A DNA stretch of 64,000 nt, taken from contig NC_051105.1 in the NCBI RefSeq assembly GCF_901709675.1, positions 744,001 to 808,000 of the forward strand. The letters are read 5' to 3'. Within the stretch, counting starts at the first letter, position 1; every line of letters starts with the position of its first letter. The notes below the pieces were generated by a model. The model had not been told where the DNA came from. It saw only the letters and a program-made list of their open reading frames with translations, and ran no database searches. The stretch comes from Syngnathus acus (taxonomy: Eukaryota; Chordata; Actinopteri; Syngnathiformes; Syngnathidae). Shown here piece by piece: positions 47,068-59,400 of this stretch. A program made the position numbers and the translations under genes.

Positions 47068-50000
47068 GGGAGCAACTGCAAGAGTTCTGCAAATAGGAGC
47101 TGTCATGACTCACGCATCTGCCATCCGCCTCAGGTCACCTTTGCTTGCCCATCACTCACTCAGCTCGGCGACCACGGCGACTTTCAGCTCTCTCGTAACG
47201 GTCCTGTGGTGGAAAAAAAGCATTACGGCTGAGGGTGGAAGAGATTCAGGTCTGGCAGCTGGACAACCGCCTGAGAGAGGCTTCAAGTTACGTTTTTGAG
47301 CCCCTGCCAATGATAAGGCGTCATTTGGTTGACTCCTTTTTGTACAGAAGCGGCTTTGTGTTTTTGCACTGAGCAATGTGCTGGGATACAACAGTCATGA
47401 CGCCCACCCATCCTTGGCTGTGGAAACCAAGAAGGCAAAATCCAACCAATAAAGATGTGGCATCACCAGAGGACGCCATTGCTAGACACGCTCTGAGTCA
47501 CTCCAATAAAAAATAATGCTTTTTTTTTTTTATTATTATAAACCCTCCACATTTTGTACTTCCAGACTTGGGCTGACCTCATCTCCTTCACTATAGACTG
47601 TAAGACGAGACGGCGTTATTCCAAAAGCTCTGGACATTTTCTGCCTCCGTTTGCAGAATTGCTTCCAAGCTTGCGGTTAACGGCGCTCGGAAGCCTTCTG
47701 CATTTGCTACGCCACCGCCATTTTCAACCGAGTGAACTGAAATGTCTCAGTTGTTGTAGCAAAGAGCTTTGCAATTGGTTAAAGCTGAAGTTTGACTGGG
47801 TTTGCCATGGCCTAGATCAAATGATTCAGGGTAAGCGTGTCCTTCAAGCATTTTGTCTTTGGCACTCAATGACAATGATCATTTTCCTCACATTCCCGTC
47901 CATTTCAGAAAAAGGGAGACAGCCAATTATCAGTCAAACTTGGGATTGAGTAGGAACCTTCTGCTTTTCAAGTAGGTCATGGGCCATTGGACCAGGCCAA
48001 TCGCTCGCCAGGATGTTGGCAACTGTCACTCTCCAACAGCGAACTTGACAAATGAAGTACTTCCGACACGAGGCGGGCGGTCACGTGTTCAACTCCGCAA
48101 GACGGTCCCAGAAACTTTAATGACCATCCTCTCGTCCCCTCATGTGCCTCCCAACTCTTCTGTCTACAAAGTAAACAAGTCCGGCTGGCCGAGGCAAGAC
48201 TCGACCCCCCCCCAAAGATAGCTGGCTAATGACTCATGCGCCGTGGCCTCGGTCCTCCTCACATTTTCCACAAGGTGAAAATGATTTCCTCTCGACCGTG
48301 TCGAAGGAACCCACTGGTGGAATTGCGGCCCAAATTTGCAGGAATACCCACGAGTGGCATAATCGCGTCCACCTTATTCCGCTACGGTTTCGGTGGCAAA
48401 CGCAGAACACAAATTTCAATGCGGTGCTGCGACTTTTCCGCCAGTGGCTTGACAACAAGTGGCCCAATGGACTCTTTTTGTTTTTCCATTTCTTCCACTC
48501 TGGCTCGGAGGAGCTTCCCGAGTGTGTGACTGATGACTGCAGTCGTTTGGCTACGCGTGATCATTTGTCACCCGTAGCGGCATTCCTCTTTGTTGCCGGG
48601 ACTTGTTTGGTTAACTTTCTTTCCAGCACTCTGCCTTCGTGCTAATCGAGCCGCCGGAATCGCTTCGAGTAGGAACGGCAAGCGAGCCAAGATGCAAATG
48701 TCTGTTTATGGAGCTGACTAAAATGCCTTTGTGAGAACTTGATGAGTTTTACTTAACGGCAAAGAGGAAGACCTAAAGACAGAAACAGGAAGTGGATGTC
48801 TATGAGCAAGAATCATGTGAATTTGGTGCTTCCCAAGACGTCGGCAGGCAATAGCGTCACTGACAAAAAACTGTAAACACGTTTGATTTGCCTCGCACTG
48901 ACTCTTCTTGTTTTCCCAACTGGTGTTTTGTTTCGGTCTCCGTTTTATGGGCCTCGAGCGTCTTGTTGCGCTTGTTGGGTTGGGAGCAAGATGACTTGAG
49001 CAGATGAGAAAGCGCATGTTGGGAAATGACATCCTTGGCAGTCAGTGAAACATGCAAGGAGTGGGAATGCGATGGCCCGAGCTTCCTTCAGGAAGTCACG
49101 GCTTACGCTCTCTCCAGCTCTTCCGATCTTTGCTAGCGTGAGACAATCAAGTCGTAGACAACGTTTTGCTAGTTAGCAAAGCAAGCTAGCAACAGGACAG
49201 TGCAAAGTCACGCGTGAATATGTGACGGAGCAAGATGGTGCGCCGACTTTCTGAACCCGGCTCCTGACGTGTTCGCGAGGACTTGACTCGACTTGTCATT
49301 TCGCGGTGCTTTGCCTCGCTTAATATTTGCTACAGTAACGCGGCGCCTCGGAGTGTTTCCAACAAAATCTGGGAATTTTGCAGTCGAAGATTGGATCAGG
49401 TCACAGGAAGCAGATCCCACGTGGTCAGCGGCGACCTTGAAATTTGGATTCCTCCAAGTCGACCACCCACCCTGATGGCCACCTGCAGTGACCATCTTTG
49501 TCCGTCCAAAGATGACCTTTCGCGGAGAGCCCGACTCAACAGTTGGCGTGTTTGCTAGCGGATTGCGCCCGTAAATGGTATTCTTGGTTTTATGGCCGCC
49601 CAAAGAGAATACAAGCTCGTCGTTTGATGCAGTCGAATGCAAGTGTTTTTACGATTGCGTACAGACGACACTTGTGGCTTGTTCACATGTGAAATCGTCC
49701 CCATTAAATTAGGGGAGAGGAGTCGGGGGAAGGGGGTGGCCGTCATTATTTGGAGACCTTATCTCCCTTGTCGCGTCTGTTCCTCAGCAACAATGAAAAT
49801 GTTTCCAGGTCAGTTGAGCTCATGTTCATGCCATCCAAACGTCACACGCGGCGGATCTTTCTTTCAACTCCATGCTTCACCCGTTTCATTCAAATTTGTC
49901 AAATGAGCAATTTCATCCTGGGGGACAAATAAAACTACAATATGACTACGAAACGATTGTTTTGTCACTCATGAAAAGTGAATCACAAATGCTCCTGAAG

Positions 50001-50285
50001 GTGTTGAGCACAAAGAAGGCTCGGAAAGTTGTGAACACGGCTGTAGTGCCAGAGGGATGGGATGGGATGGGATGGAACGACATGGGATAGGATGGAACGG
50101 GAGAGGGCTGACAAAAGGGGGAGGAAAATTAGGCTGGCCAGCATTCTTCTCATTTAAAGCTGTAACTACAGGAAAAAAAAAAAGAAGGGAAGGGACGGGA
50201 AGGGAGCACTCAGGCAGTCTGGGTTGGGTCTGCTCGCCGCTTACAAGGAGAGAGGCTGCTTGCTATTCATGCAGTCATAAGCTCA

Positions 50286-50334
50286 TCTCTTTCTTCTCCC
50301 CTCTTTTCTTTTCTCCCCTTTTCCCCCTTTTTTC
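50286..50334 (+). promoter_or_regulatory. col5a2: Homopyrimidine tract just 5' of col5a2 ATG
   Basis: About 49 bases almost entirely C and T end four bases before the start codon. Pyrimidine-rich tracts are known near fibrillar collagen promoters; here the tract would lie in the 5'UTR or at the start site. Role is inferred. Confidence 0.35.
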
Positions 50335-50338
50335 GCTC

Positions 50339-50423
50339 ATGATGGACTTTGTGCATTTGAGGACTTTCCTTTTTTTGCTGCTCTCCAGCGCTCAGGTTTT
50401 GATTGTTACAAGCCAGGATGATG
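50339..50423 (+). CDS. col5a2: col5a2 exon 1: signal peptide
   Basis: Two tandem ATGs (50339, 50342), then hydrophobic [15 protein letters not shown] and TSQDD; donor GTAAGT. Leaves phase 1, which fits the VWC exon. Confidence 0.9.
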
Positions 50424-53400
50424 GTAAGTCAAGTGAGCCCCCCATGCACTGTTTATTTGATCTTCCGATTGCTGTGCTGCTGAAAAAGCTGAGTGCTGGT
50501 CTTGTTTTCATGTCAAACAAGACCTTTGGCGCTGCTTTCAATGCAGGGCGACCCGCTTGGCCGCAGGAGATGCTCGGGGGATGCGTTGTGTCGGATGAGC
50601 TATGAAAACGTTGTTGTTTTTTCCGAGTTCTCGGGGTCGGACGTTAGGAGATGTCCGAGATGAGCGTGTGAGCAAATGTGGACATCTGTCAGTAATTGCA
50701 AGTGAAGAAGGAAACGAGCACCTTTGCGGTTTTCCATGACTCTTGCACAACTTGCATCATTGGAACATTCATTCTGTCTTACCACAAGCCCGCAGCCCCC
50801 CCCCTCCAGCAGCCCCCCTCCCTGCTACATTGTACATCTGCAAAGACAATTTCATTGCTAAGGCGTCGGGGAGGGAACATGCACTCGCTGCTATGTTAAT
50901 TTGGGGCAGATGTGAAGGAAGGGACTTGAGGATTGGGGGAGGCGCGGGGGCGGGGTGGGAACGTTGGGGGAGAAGATGGGCCGGAGTCTCTGAGTCACGG
51001 GAAGGCCCAAGAGGACTCGGGCGTTGAGTTGGGGGGTCTGCTAAAGTCTCTAGGTGGGGGTGGAACACCTGAGTGCGCTTGTTTTAGCTGACCTGTGCTT
51101 TTTTTTTCCTCCTCAGTAGTAGAATGAGATCTCATGGCGTCGTCACACAGTGATGATGTCACTTGGTTAATTTTTTTGATCATGAAGTTGTCGTCAACTG
51201 AATCTGTTTTCGCACAATGCTGATGATAGAGCGCCACCTTGTGGTAAATGTAGGCTATTATGGATATTTTGAACGAAATGTAGCCCTTTTGAATTATTTT
51301 AGCTGTGGAGGTGCTGCCGTTTAGAATATTTGTGTAGACTAGCCATCAAGCTAGCTCTTCACTGGGAAACAATCCAAAGCACAAATGTACCAAATCACAT
51401 TTTAGTGGATGTCTCCTTTCCTGTACTTTTTCCTAACCTTGTAGCACAACTGGCTCTTGAAGTAATCCTTCCACGGACACGGTGGAGATCTCTGGTGCGT
51501 TCAAAGGGAAAATATGTTTCATCTTTTTAACTTGAACTTATTATTGGATGGCAATACTGCCACGAGAAGAAAGATCAAGAAACGGTGACGAAACTTTTGA
51601 GATGGAAAAGTGCCCGTCGATGAGGCCCGCATTACTGCAAGCTGACACGTTTCTGTCCAAATCGTTTTTGGCAGAAAAGTCCAAAAAGTTGTGTGGAGGG
51701 CAACGGGTTTGCTGGAAAGATTTGCGAGAACCTGGCAGGATGCTTTGAAGCTCCAGCTCACGTTAGTGCGCTTACATGGTGCTGGATGGAAGTCAGATGC
51801 GTGCACGTGTGGACAGCTTGCTTGCACGTGATTTTTTTTTTTTGGGATGACTGATGAGGGCTTCTCAAATTTTTGGAGAAAAGCTTCTCTTCTTATTCCA
51901 AATGACAAATGCAAATAACTACTAAAGAGCTCAACCAAAAGAGCTTAATTTCATATTCACGTTGACGTCTCCTCTCAGAGAATGAAACGGCTCAAAACTG
52001 CTTTTCCAAATCAACCAAATGCACATGAGCTCATTTTTTGGGGCTTTTGCAAATTGTTTCCAGTTGTTTTTCCACCACAATCGCGCCACTTTTCACGGTC
52101 CAAACGGCAGAACTGGAGCGGGTCGGCAGACGGCTTCCATTAAAAGCACACGCTGCATTTTTCAGCTCTGGCTCGGTGACACGTTTCTCGACGGGGGTCT
52201 CGTTGCACACTTTGGCCTCGAGGTCTTCGTTCCAAAGGGGCCACGTTAGTCGAGGTGTCGCTCGCCTCGCCTCGCCTCGCCTCGCCTCGTCTCTTCTCTT
52301 CTCGGCGGCCGAAGCGACTGACGTGAGGAGCGCCGCTTGACGGGAACCAAATGATTGCAGTCAGCAAATGGAGGCCGGGGCGGAGGGGGGAGCGGGGGGT
52401 GACGGGGGTAGAACTTGAGAAGCGATGCTTTCCAGATGTTCAAACTCGCCGCTTTGGCCCTATTTGGAAAATATTAGCAAAGGAAAGGGCCCCCGTCGCC
52501 GGGCAGATATGCGGAAGGGCAACTTGAAATGGAGCGTTTCAACCCACGCATGACAAGCTGTCTTAGGCATCGTCCGTTTTGGTTGGCCTTGACTTGCCAC
52601 TCTCCAAAACTCTCAACTGCCACCAACAATCCAAATGCCACATTTGATATCTTCTTCCCACAGCAAAATGTTGATGAACCGAAACCAATCAGGACCTGAT
52701 CGATTTGAACGCGTCGCTGCGTTGTCATAGCAACAAGCGGCATGAGCGTAAATGTTCTTCCCAGCAAGGCACGGCATCAGATGTTCACGACTTTGTGGCA
52801 GTCAATCAGAACAAGTCAAGCTCACTTTGACGAGAGCCACAAAGTGGTGAGCGGAGGCCATAATTGCAGGTTGCGGGAGTCCGAGCGAGGTCGCGCCGGC
52901 CGCCGAAGCTTTGCAATGCGGTCCGTGTGTTTGGGCTCTGCGGCATGTTGGACAGACACCTTTGATTTTCTCTCACCAATGCGAAGAGATTCTGTTCTTT
53001 CATCCAACGCCGTCTACCGTCTTGTAACATGGATTTTGCAATGGAATCCCATTTTGTTATTGGCTTGACGTTAGCGTTGTTTCAAATGTCTTTCGCAAAT
53101 CCATCCAAAGGTTCCGCTTGCCGGTGTTTCCCTTTCTGTCGTTTGACAGAAATGCAGATGTTCCCGTTTGTCGGTCGGCCGAACACCTGCAAAAGCCATT
53201 GGAAGCGCTTTTGGCCGGAGGATTCCCCTGTTTCAAGCTGACGTCTTTGCAAGACCTATAAAAACCAACGCATCCACGTCAGTCTTGTGTTTGACCCATA
53301 AAAGCCTGCTCTAGTTGTAAGCATTGACATTTCTGAATCCAATTCCAAAGCCTTACCCTATTGTACTTATTTTGGGGAAGGTCCTCGTGTCCTTGTGTGT

Positions 53401-56400
53401 AAAACATGGTGCTATTTCCTGACACGTTTGAAAGGTGACATGAATCCAAAAAGCGTGCCTTGTCTTTTTCAGCGGGATGCAGAAGGGCTGAGTTATTTGA
53501 GCACAGTCTGGGGCACAACGCCGGCGCTCTGGAACGACATTATTGGGCCTGGGTCACTATGACCCGGTTCAATGACCGATTCCCATAATTTGGAGCTCAT
53601 GTCTTTGTTTAGTAAAATGCTTAATAATCGGTTTTCTTTTATGTTTCCGATACTTTTGGACGGTGGAACGAGCGCATGGGTCAAACTGACCCGCGCGGCC
53701 ATTATTGACATTCTGAGGAAGGGGCATTCATCTCTATTTTTGACACACTGTTCTGAACTTGTTCTGTTCTTTCCTCTGGCCGTTTCATGTGTTACAATTC
53801 AACGTAAACAACAGAAAGAGTTGCTGAGGGGGTTTATTGGTGACTGCGTCGGCCACGAGCAAAGCCTTGCCACGGCCCACACAGATGTGCATGACATGTT
53901 GTGTAAAGTATGCGAGTGTTGGAGACGAGGGGAGGGGAGGGGAGAGCAAGGGCGGGGCTTCCAACAAGCGCTGCAACTCCTCTGCATTCACACAGCCTGG
54001 AAACTGTTGATTTGAGTTGAGTTTATTGTCATAAAACAAGGAGAATTAAACCTTGTGTAATTCAACCAATCACATGGCATCCGTCGCCTTAGTCATGAGC
54101 GTTTAGCTTCAATAATGCTTAACGCCATAGATGGGCTAACAAATCTCTTGGAAATGGCGGTCTACTTGTTGTTGAACCAAGGCGGCGTGAAGGCAAAGCG
54201 TGCGCTTGCTGTTTTCTTTGCGGATGATACACAATCCCCTTGAGCGTGTCGGCTTTTGTCACCCAATAGCAATAGCAAGGCTGAGCTCAGATAAGAAGAA
54301 TTAAATCAACATTGTCGGATCATTTCGGCCTTCAGACAAACATTGCCCGAGCACGGCAAACGACTCGTACTTTATGTGGCGCCGCTTGCTTGACTCGAGC
54401 GTCAGTCATTACGTCGCGTGACGTAAGCTGGTATGGTGTGTCGGTTAGCTCCTGTAAAGTGAATGACGAAATGCTTCGTCAATGCAAAATACAAACATGT
54501 GAATGTAATCTCATGCTTGCCAGTGGTCCAGCATTCCTGGCCTGGGGGACGATGCAGTGCATAAGAGCACCAAATCCCAGCAGCTGCATTTCTTTCTCAC
54601 AACTATAACAAAATGGAGACAGAGCCCATGGAGACATTTGTAGACTTTTTCATTTCAGGCAAGGCACCAATCCTCCTGCCAGTCACAACACCTCTCACAC
54701 CCTGCAACAACTGTCACGGGTAGTGGATTTATCTTTCCAGTTTTCTTCAAGATTCAAGATTCAAGAGTTTTTTATTCGCCATGTTTGAGCGTGCCGAACA
54801 AGAAATTTGACTTCGGTAAATCACACCCTCTGTTCAACATTTAGGTGACTAACAACACTCAGGACATGTGAAATATGGCAAATATTCTCAAACATCTCCC
54901 TCCAAAGAAAATGATTCTTAGAGGAGGGCTCATAAATCTACACCAGCATTCCTATGGAATTTAATCGCTCTTTGAGTTTGTGAGCTGACGCCAAACCAAT
55001 CGATGGCTGGCCATGCTAACCCGTCTAACTTTGTAAAAACGCTGGTAGATCAATTCTCCCGTGGTTTCCAGCAAGGCGCCATCTTGGCAAACCAGATCAA
55101 GAATGGCCATTCGTAAACAGTGACATTTTGGAGAAGGGGGGGGTGCAGCCTGAACATGTAAGCTGTCCACCGTTTCAACTTTCCTGGCACACAGCTCCTC
55201 CCTTTCTGGAGAACGTCAACTTTTGTTTGGAGAGGCCAAGCAGAGGAGCGTGTTGAAACCTCGGCCGCTAAGCCTTATCAACAGCCAGTAATGCGGCAAA
55301 TCCTCAACGCATTACAAAGCTAAACAGGCCGGCCAGAGCCTTAAAACAAAGCAACCGGTTGAGCGAATGGCGGCAAAGGCCGTGTTGCTTCGGGGTTGCT
55401 TTTGGCTTTGTCTGGCATGATTTGTACTCAGCTTGATATAAGCGACATTGGTCTTTTAGTGCAGGAAAAGTCGCGAGACCCAGGTCGTGCTCCCGACTCC
55501 ATGTTTTGTTTGACGCTGAGAGGAAAATGGCTCCTCTGTGAGCTGCCTGGTGGAAAATCCACATCACGCTGACACATGGATGGTTTTTATTCTTTGTCAT
55601 TAGCGAGCTGTGCTTCGTACGTTTATGGAAAAGTGAGGGACACGGGCGGGGGGGCGGAACATCTCGCTCTTCCAGACTTGCGGTCGGGCTTTTGAGACCC
55701 CACTGAAAACCGCGAGGCGCTTCCGTGAAATATGCACTGTTGTGGAATACCGAGAATCTCTGACAGGCTAAAATCCCTTTCCAGTTGTACATGAGGTTGA
55801 CGTGTGATGGCGGTCAAGGTGATTGGAAGATTTTTCCACACCTGCAACACACACAAAAATGATTGATGAAGATTTTTCATTTTTTAATCATAGACTCCTA
55901 TTCAGTGCATGTAACGGACGGCCTTTAATTGCCACGCGTTACGGTCTTATCATGTCGAGGCACGAGGAGCTCAAATTCCATTTGCACTCACATTCTCGGA
56001 TATGGCTTTCCTTGTTTTTGTATTCAGCTGGAAATGTTTCCGTCTGTAAACGGCTGCTGTAACCGTGAGCACTTATTTGAACACTGGAATGTAAAAATCG
56101 GATCGTTTTGCTCGTGCATGCTAAAAGCATTGGCTGCTTTAAGAACAAGCCAGGCAACTTTGCTCTCCCTGTGGTGGTCTGGCAAGACTTACCTGCAGCT
56201 GAGCTGCCCCCTGCTGTTTGGGGGCTGGAGAAGGAACCAGTGGCGATTTGTTTGATAGTTTGACATTGTGGTCTTCTTATTGTCCACAATAATGGCAACA
56301 TATATTTTGCAAGGAGATAGCAAAGTGTCATCAGAGTCATGCTTTGTGCTGGCAAAAAAATCCCAAAGTGCTTTTTCTTCAAAGACGGCAATGTTCGGTG

Positions 56401-59400
56401 GTGAACGCTTGAGCAGGTTTTCTCTGGTGTGCTTCAATGAGCTCAGTTCAGAGACGAATCCTCGGCAGGAAATGATGTCATGTCTAACAACTGGGAGCTT
56501 TGCTGAAACATTTTCCAGAAGCTTTTTTTCATCACGTTTGTAGCGTCAGGTTCCGCCTGTTTTACCTGAGCGTGGGTGCTAAAACCTTTTGGTTGGTTAT
56601 TTTCTTTGTTTGTAATTGGAGGGAAATTCTCCTGTGTACAGCATCTTTGCATTCTTTGCTATTGGAAAACACAGCAGCTGAGTTGCAGCAAGCAGGCTTG
56701 ACGTTGACAACTTTCACCAGTGACTACTCTGTGCTAACGCTGCATCTTCGCTTACCTTTTTGCCTTTGACATGAGAGTGATTGAGCTCCAACATGGTAGA
56801 AATTTGACACTTAATGTGTTACTTGGCTGTTAATCAATGCGACGGCTTGAAACGATGGAACGTCCCTCCTGATACCCAACTGCTAAAAATGCCAATTTCC
56901 TCTTTATATGACGAATAAATAGGAAGTTAGTTTGAGCGTTCGGAGGCTTTTCAAATGGCACGATCCTCCTCTCGCAAGCCAGCGGCTCCAACAAGGCCTT
57001 TCCTGTGCTCCTAGGAGGCGATGGCAGCTGCAAAGCAGATGGCCAAGTGTTCCCCAACAGGGACATCTGGAAGCCGGAGCCCTGCCGACTCTGCGTCTGC
57101 GACAACGGCCAGGTCCTCTGCGACAACATCCAGTGCGAGGAGCTGAGCAACTGTGAGAAGGTGGTCGTCCCCGAGGGAGAGTGCTGTCCCATTTGCCAGA
57201 GTGAAACCCCCAGCCGTGGCGGCGGCGGCGGCGGCGGCGGTGGTGGTGGTGGCGGCGGCTCATATGGTGAGAGATAGTCAACCTGAAACTAATCATGAAT
57301 ATTTATCCAAATAATTTTGTCTCAGTTTCAGTTCAAACAGAGCATTCCGGCAATGTAAAATTGCTCTGTCCCATTCATGTACTTGTCCCTTCTTACACAC
57401 ACAATGCATTCAGGGAAAACTACTAATGCATGCTTTTGTTTTGTCTGTAGGTGGGGGCGGAGGTTACCAGGTAGGCAACGGCATTTACACAAGTGTAGCA
57501 CACATTTGGTCTGCTTGATTGGTCTCATCTGTCTGTCTGTGATCGCAGGGGCAGAAAGGAGAGCCTGGTGAGGTCCCAATCGTGAGTATGGTCTTTGTTT
57601 AACACATCACCTCAGACCATAGAGAAAAACAAAGCCAAATCTAACCGGGTGTATCTGCAGGTGACTGGAATCCGAGGTCGTCCTGGACCTATGGTGAGCG
57701 TCTTGGCAATAGGCTACAGATGGTACACACGCTGCAAGGTGCAATGCATTCTCATGTTTACATCTTTGCCTCTCATAGGGACCACCTGGTGGTCCAGGAG
57801 CAAGAGGACCCAGAGGAAACAAAGGAAGGCCTGTAAGTCACAGACACTTAAATCCTTGCCTCAATCCATTTTGTACATTTTGAGGAATAGCCGGAGCTAA
57901 TCCTGGCAGGCTGACTGGCTGACAGTCAATCAAAGGGGCAACACACAGTCACAGAGCAGCAATCAGTCCATGCTGAAAGGGTGCTGAGGCTTAGAGCCTT
58001 GTTTGGCCATCAGGGAACATCAACCCGGTTCATTTGAAAAAGACAGGAAACCGGAGCGTAGAGTCATCTTTACTGGCCAAGCTTATTTTCCATAGCATTT
58101 GCGGCGTCTGCCCTGGAAACAACGTTAGGGTGGGAGGCAACCCTACCCCCTGGACGGATCACCAGACGATGACTCACAACATGACACAGGTTCAGACAGT
58201 GCGAGTACAGTCTTTCGTTTGCTTCCAGGGACTGCGAGGCTCTCCCGGTTACGACGGAGAGCCGGGAGTTCCGGGTCAGCCCGGTGAATCTGGACCTCCT
58301 GGACACCCGACTCATCCCGGAGTAAGTGATGACGACGAGCCTCCGCCAACTCCAATGCTCCGCATACAGAGAGCCCAAGAGAATCCTTTTGCGCTACCTT
58401 TCCGTCCCCCTTATTCATGTCAACACCGACTCATGGTCCCCTTCGACTGCAGGGTCTCGGCTCGCAGATGGCCGGAGTGTTGGAAGGAAAGAATGCACCG
58501 CAAAGCATGTTGACCGGCTCAAGGGTAAGATGTCCGCAAAACACATTTCCCCGAAACTTACTCGTTGCTTTGAACCCCCCTCCTCCACAAAGTTCATAAT
58601 TGTGTTCTTTTTATCCTTGAAATGAAAACGGTTATTGGATCAACTCTTTGTTTGCTTTAGGGTGAAGCTGGAGCAAGAGGACCTCCCGGGCCAAGTGGTT
58701 CCCCTGTAAGTCCAATATTGTGACCAGCGAACCACCTTTCGGGGCCCTCAATATGCCTAAAAAGTCATCAGCTGCTGCAAGTGTCTTTGAATCCCGATGA
58801 ACATGTTGCACATTATAATATCTGACATGTACGGTACTTTTAGAACTAAAAGTTGTCTTCACCCTAACCCCTAAAATTCTTTGGCACCCTCTGGAATCTT
58901 TAACAGCAGTTTTACCAGTTGGCACTTATTGGTGGGGATGTTTGTCATAACGGGGCGAAATGAAAATGTCTCCTGGACCCATACTTGGAAAAAAAACAGG
59001 GGGTCAGCCATTTTGGTTTGAAGCAGTAATTTCAGGAAAATCTCAAGACTCGTTCTTTGTGAAAGGCCTACTCGGGAACAACCGCAGAGCCTACAGGAAA
59101 CAGACAGTCGATGCCAAATTGTGAAGTGGATCAGCATTTTCTACAAAAAAAGGAGTTGCAAGGACCTGTTCATTGCTGCTTGCACCTTTCTCGAATCTTG
59201 GTTTCTCTTGTCTCTAAAAGGGTCAGGCTGGACCACAAGGACCTCCAGGAGATGTTGGAGATCCAGGGCACATGGTATAGCGGCCTCTCCATTTTCCATG
59301 AGCGGATACCATGCAGTTGTCCAGATGTTAACAACGTAAATGTGCATTTCTAGGGTCCGTCTGGGCAAAGAGGACCCGAGGGCCCCCCAGGGAAACCAGG

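Larger units (their letters stand above)
40862..50338. other. Intergenic DNA between divergent slc4a3 and col5a2
   Basis: No confident coding exon. It should hold the 5' exons or promoter of the long slc4a3 form and the col5a2 promoter. Contains a GT run (42080-42128), a CCAG/CATC compound array (44030-44155), GCAA (44997-45024), TCCG (46380-46402) and TTCC (47037-47067) microsatellites, and a near-duplicated 38-base segment at about 45832-45908. A 43-codon frame at 46161 is noted under findings. Confidence 0.55.
50424..57014 (+). other. col5a2: col5a2 intron 1
   Basis: A 6.6 kb first intron with no internal gene seen. Contains a GGGAT-like run just before exon 1 (about 50056-50090), a CGCCT array (52261-52290), two consensus ERE-like palindromes (53551-53565 and 53678-53692), a GATTCAA-repeat retroposon-like tail (54747-54840) and general unique sequence. 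Confidence 0.85.
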
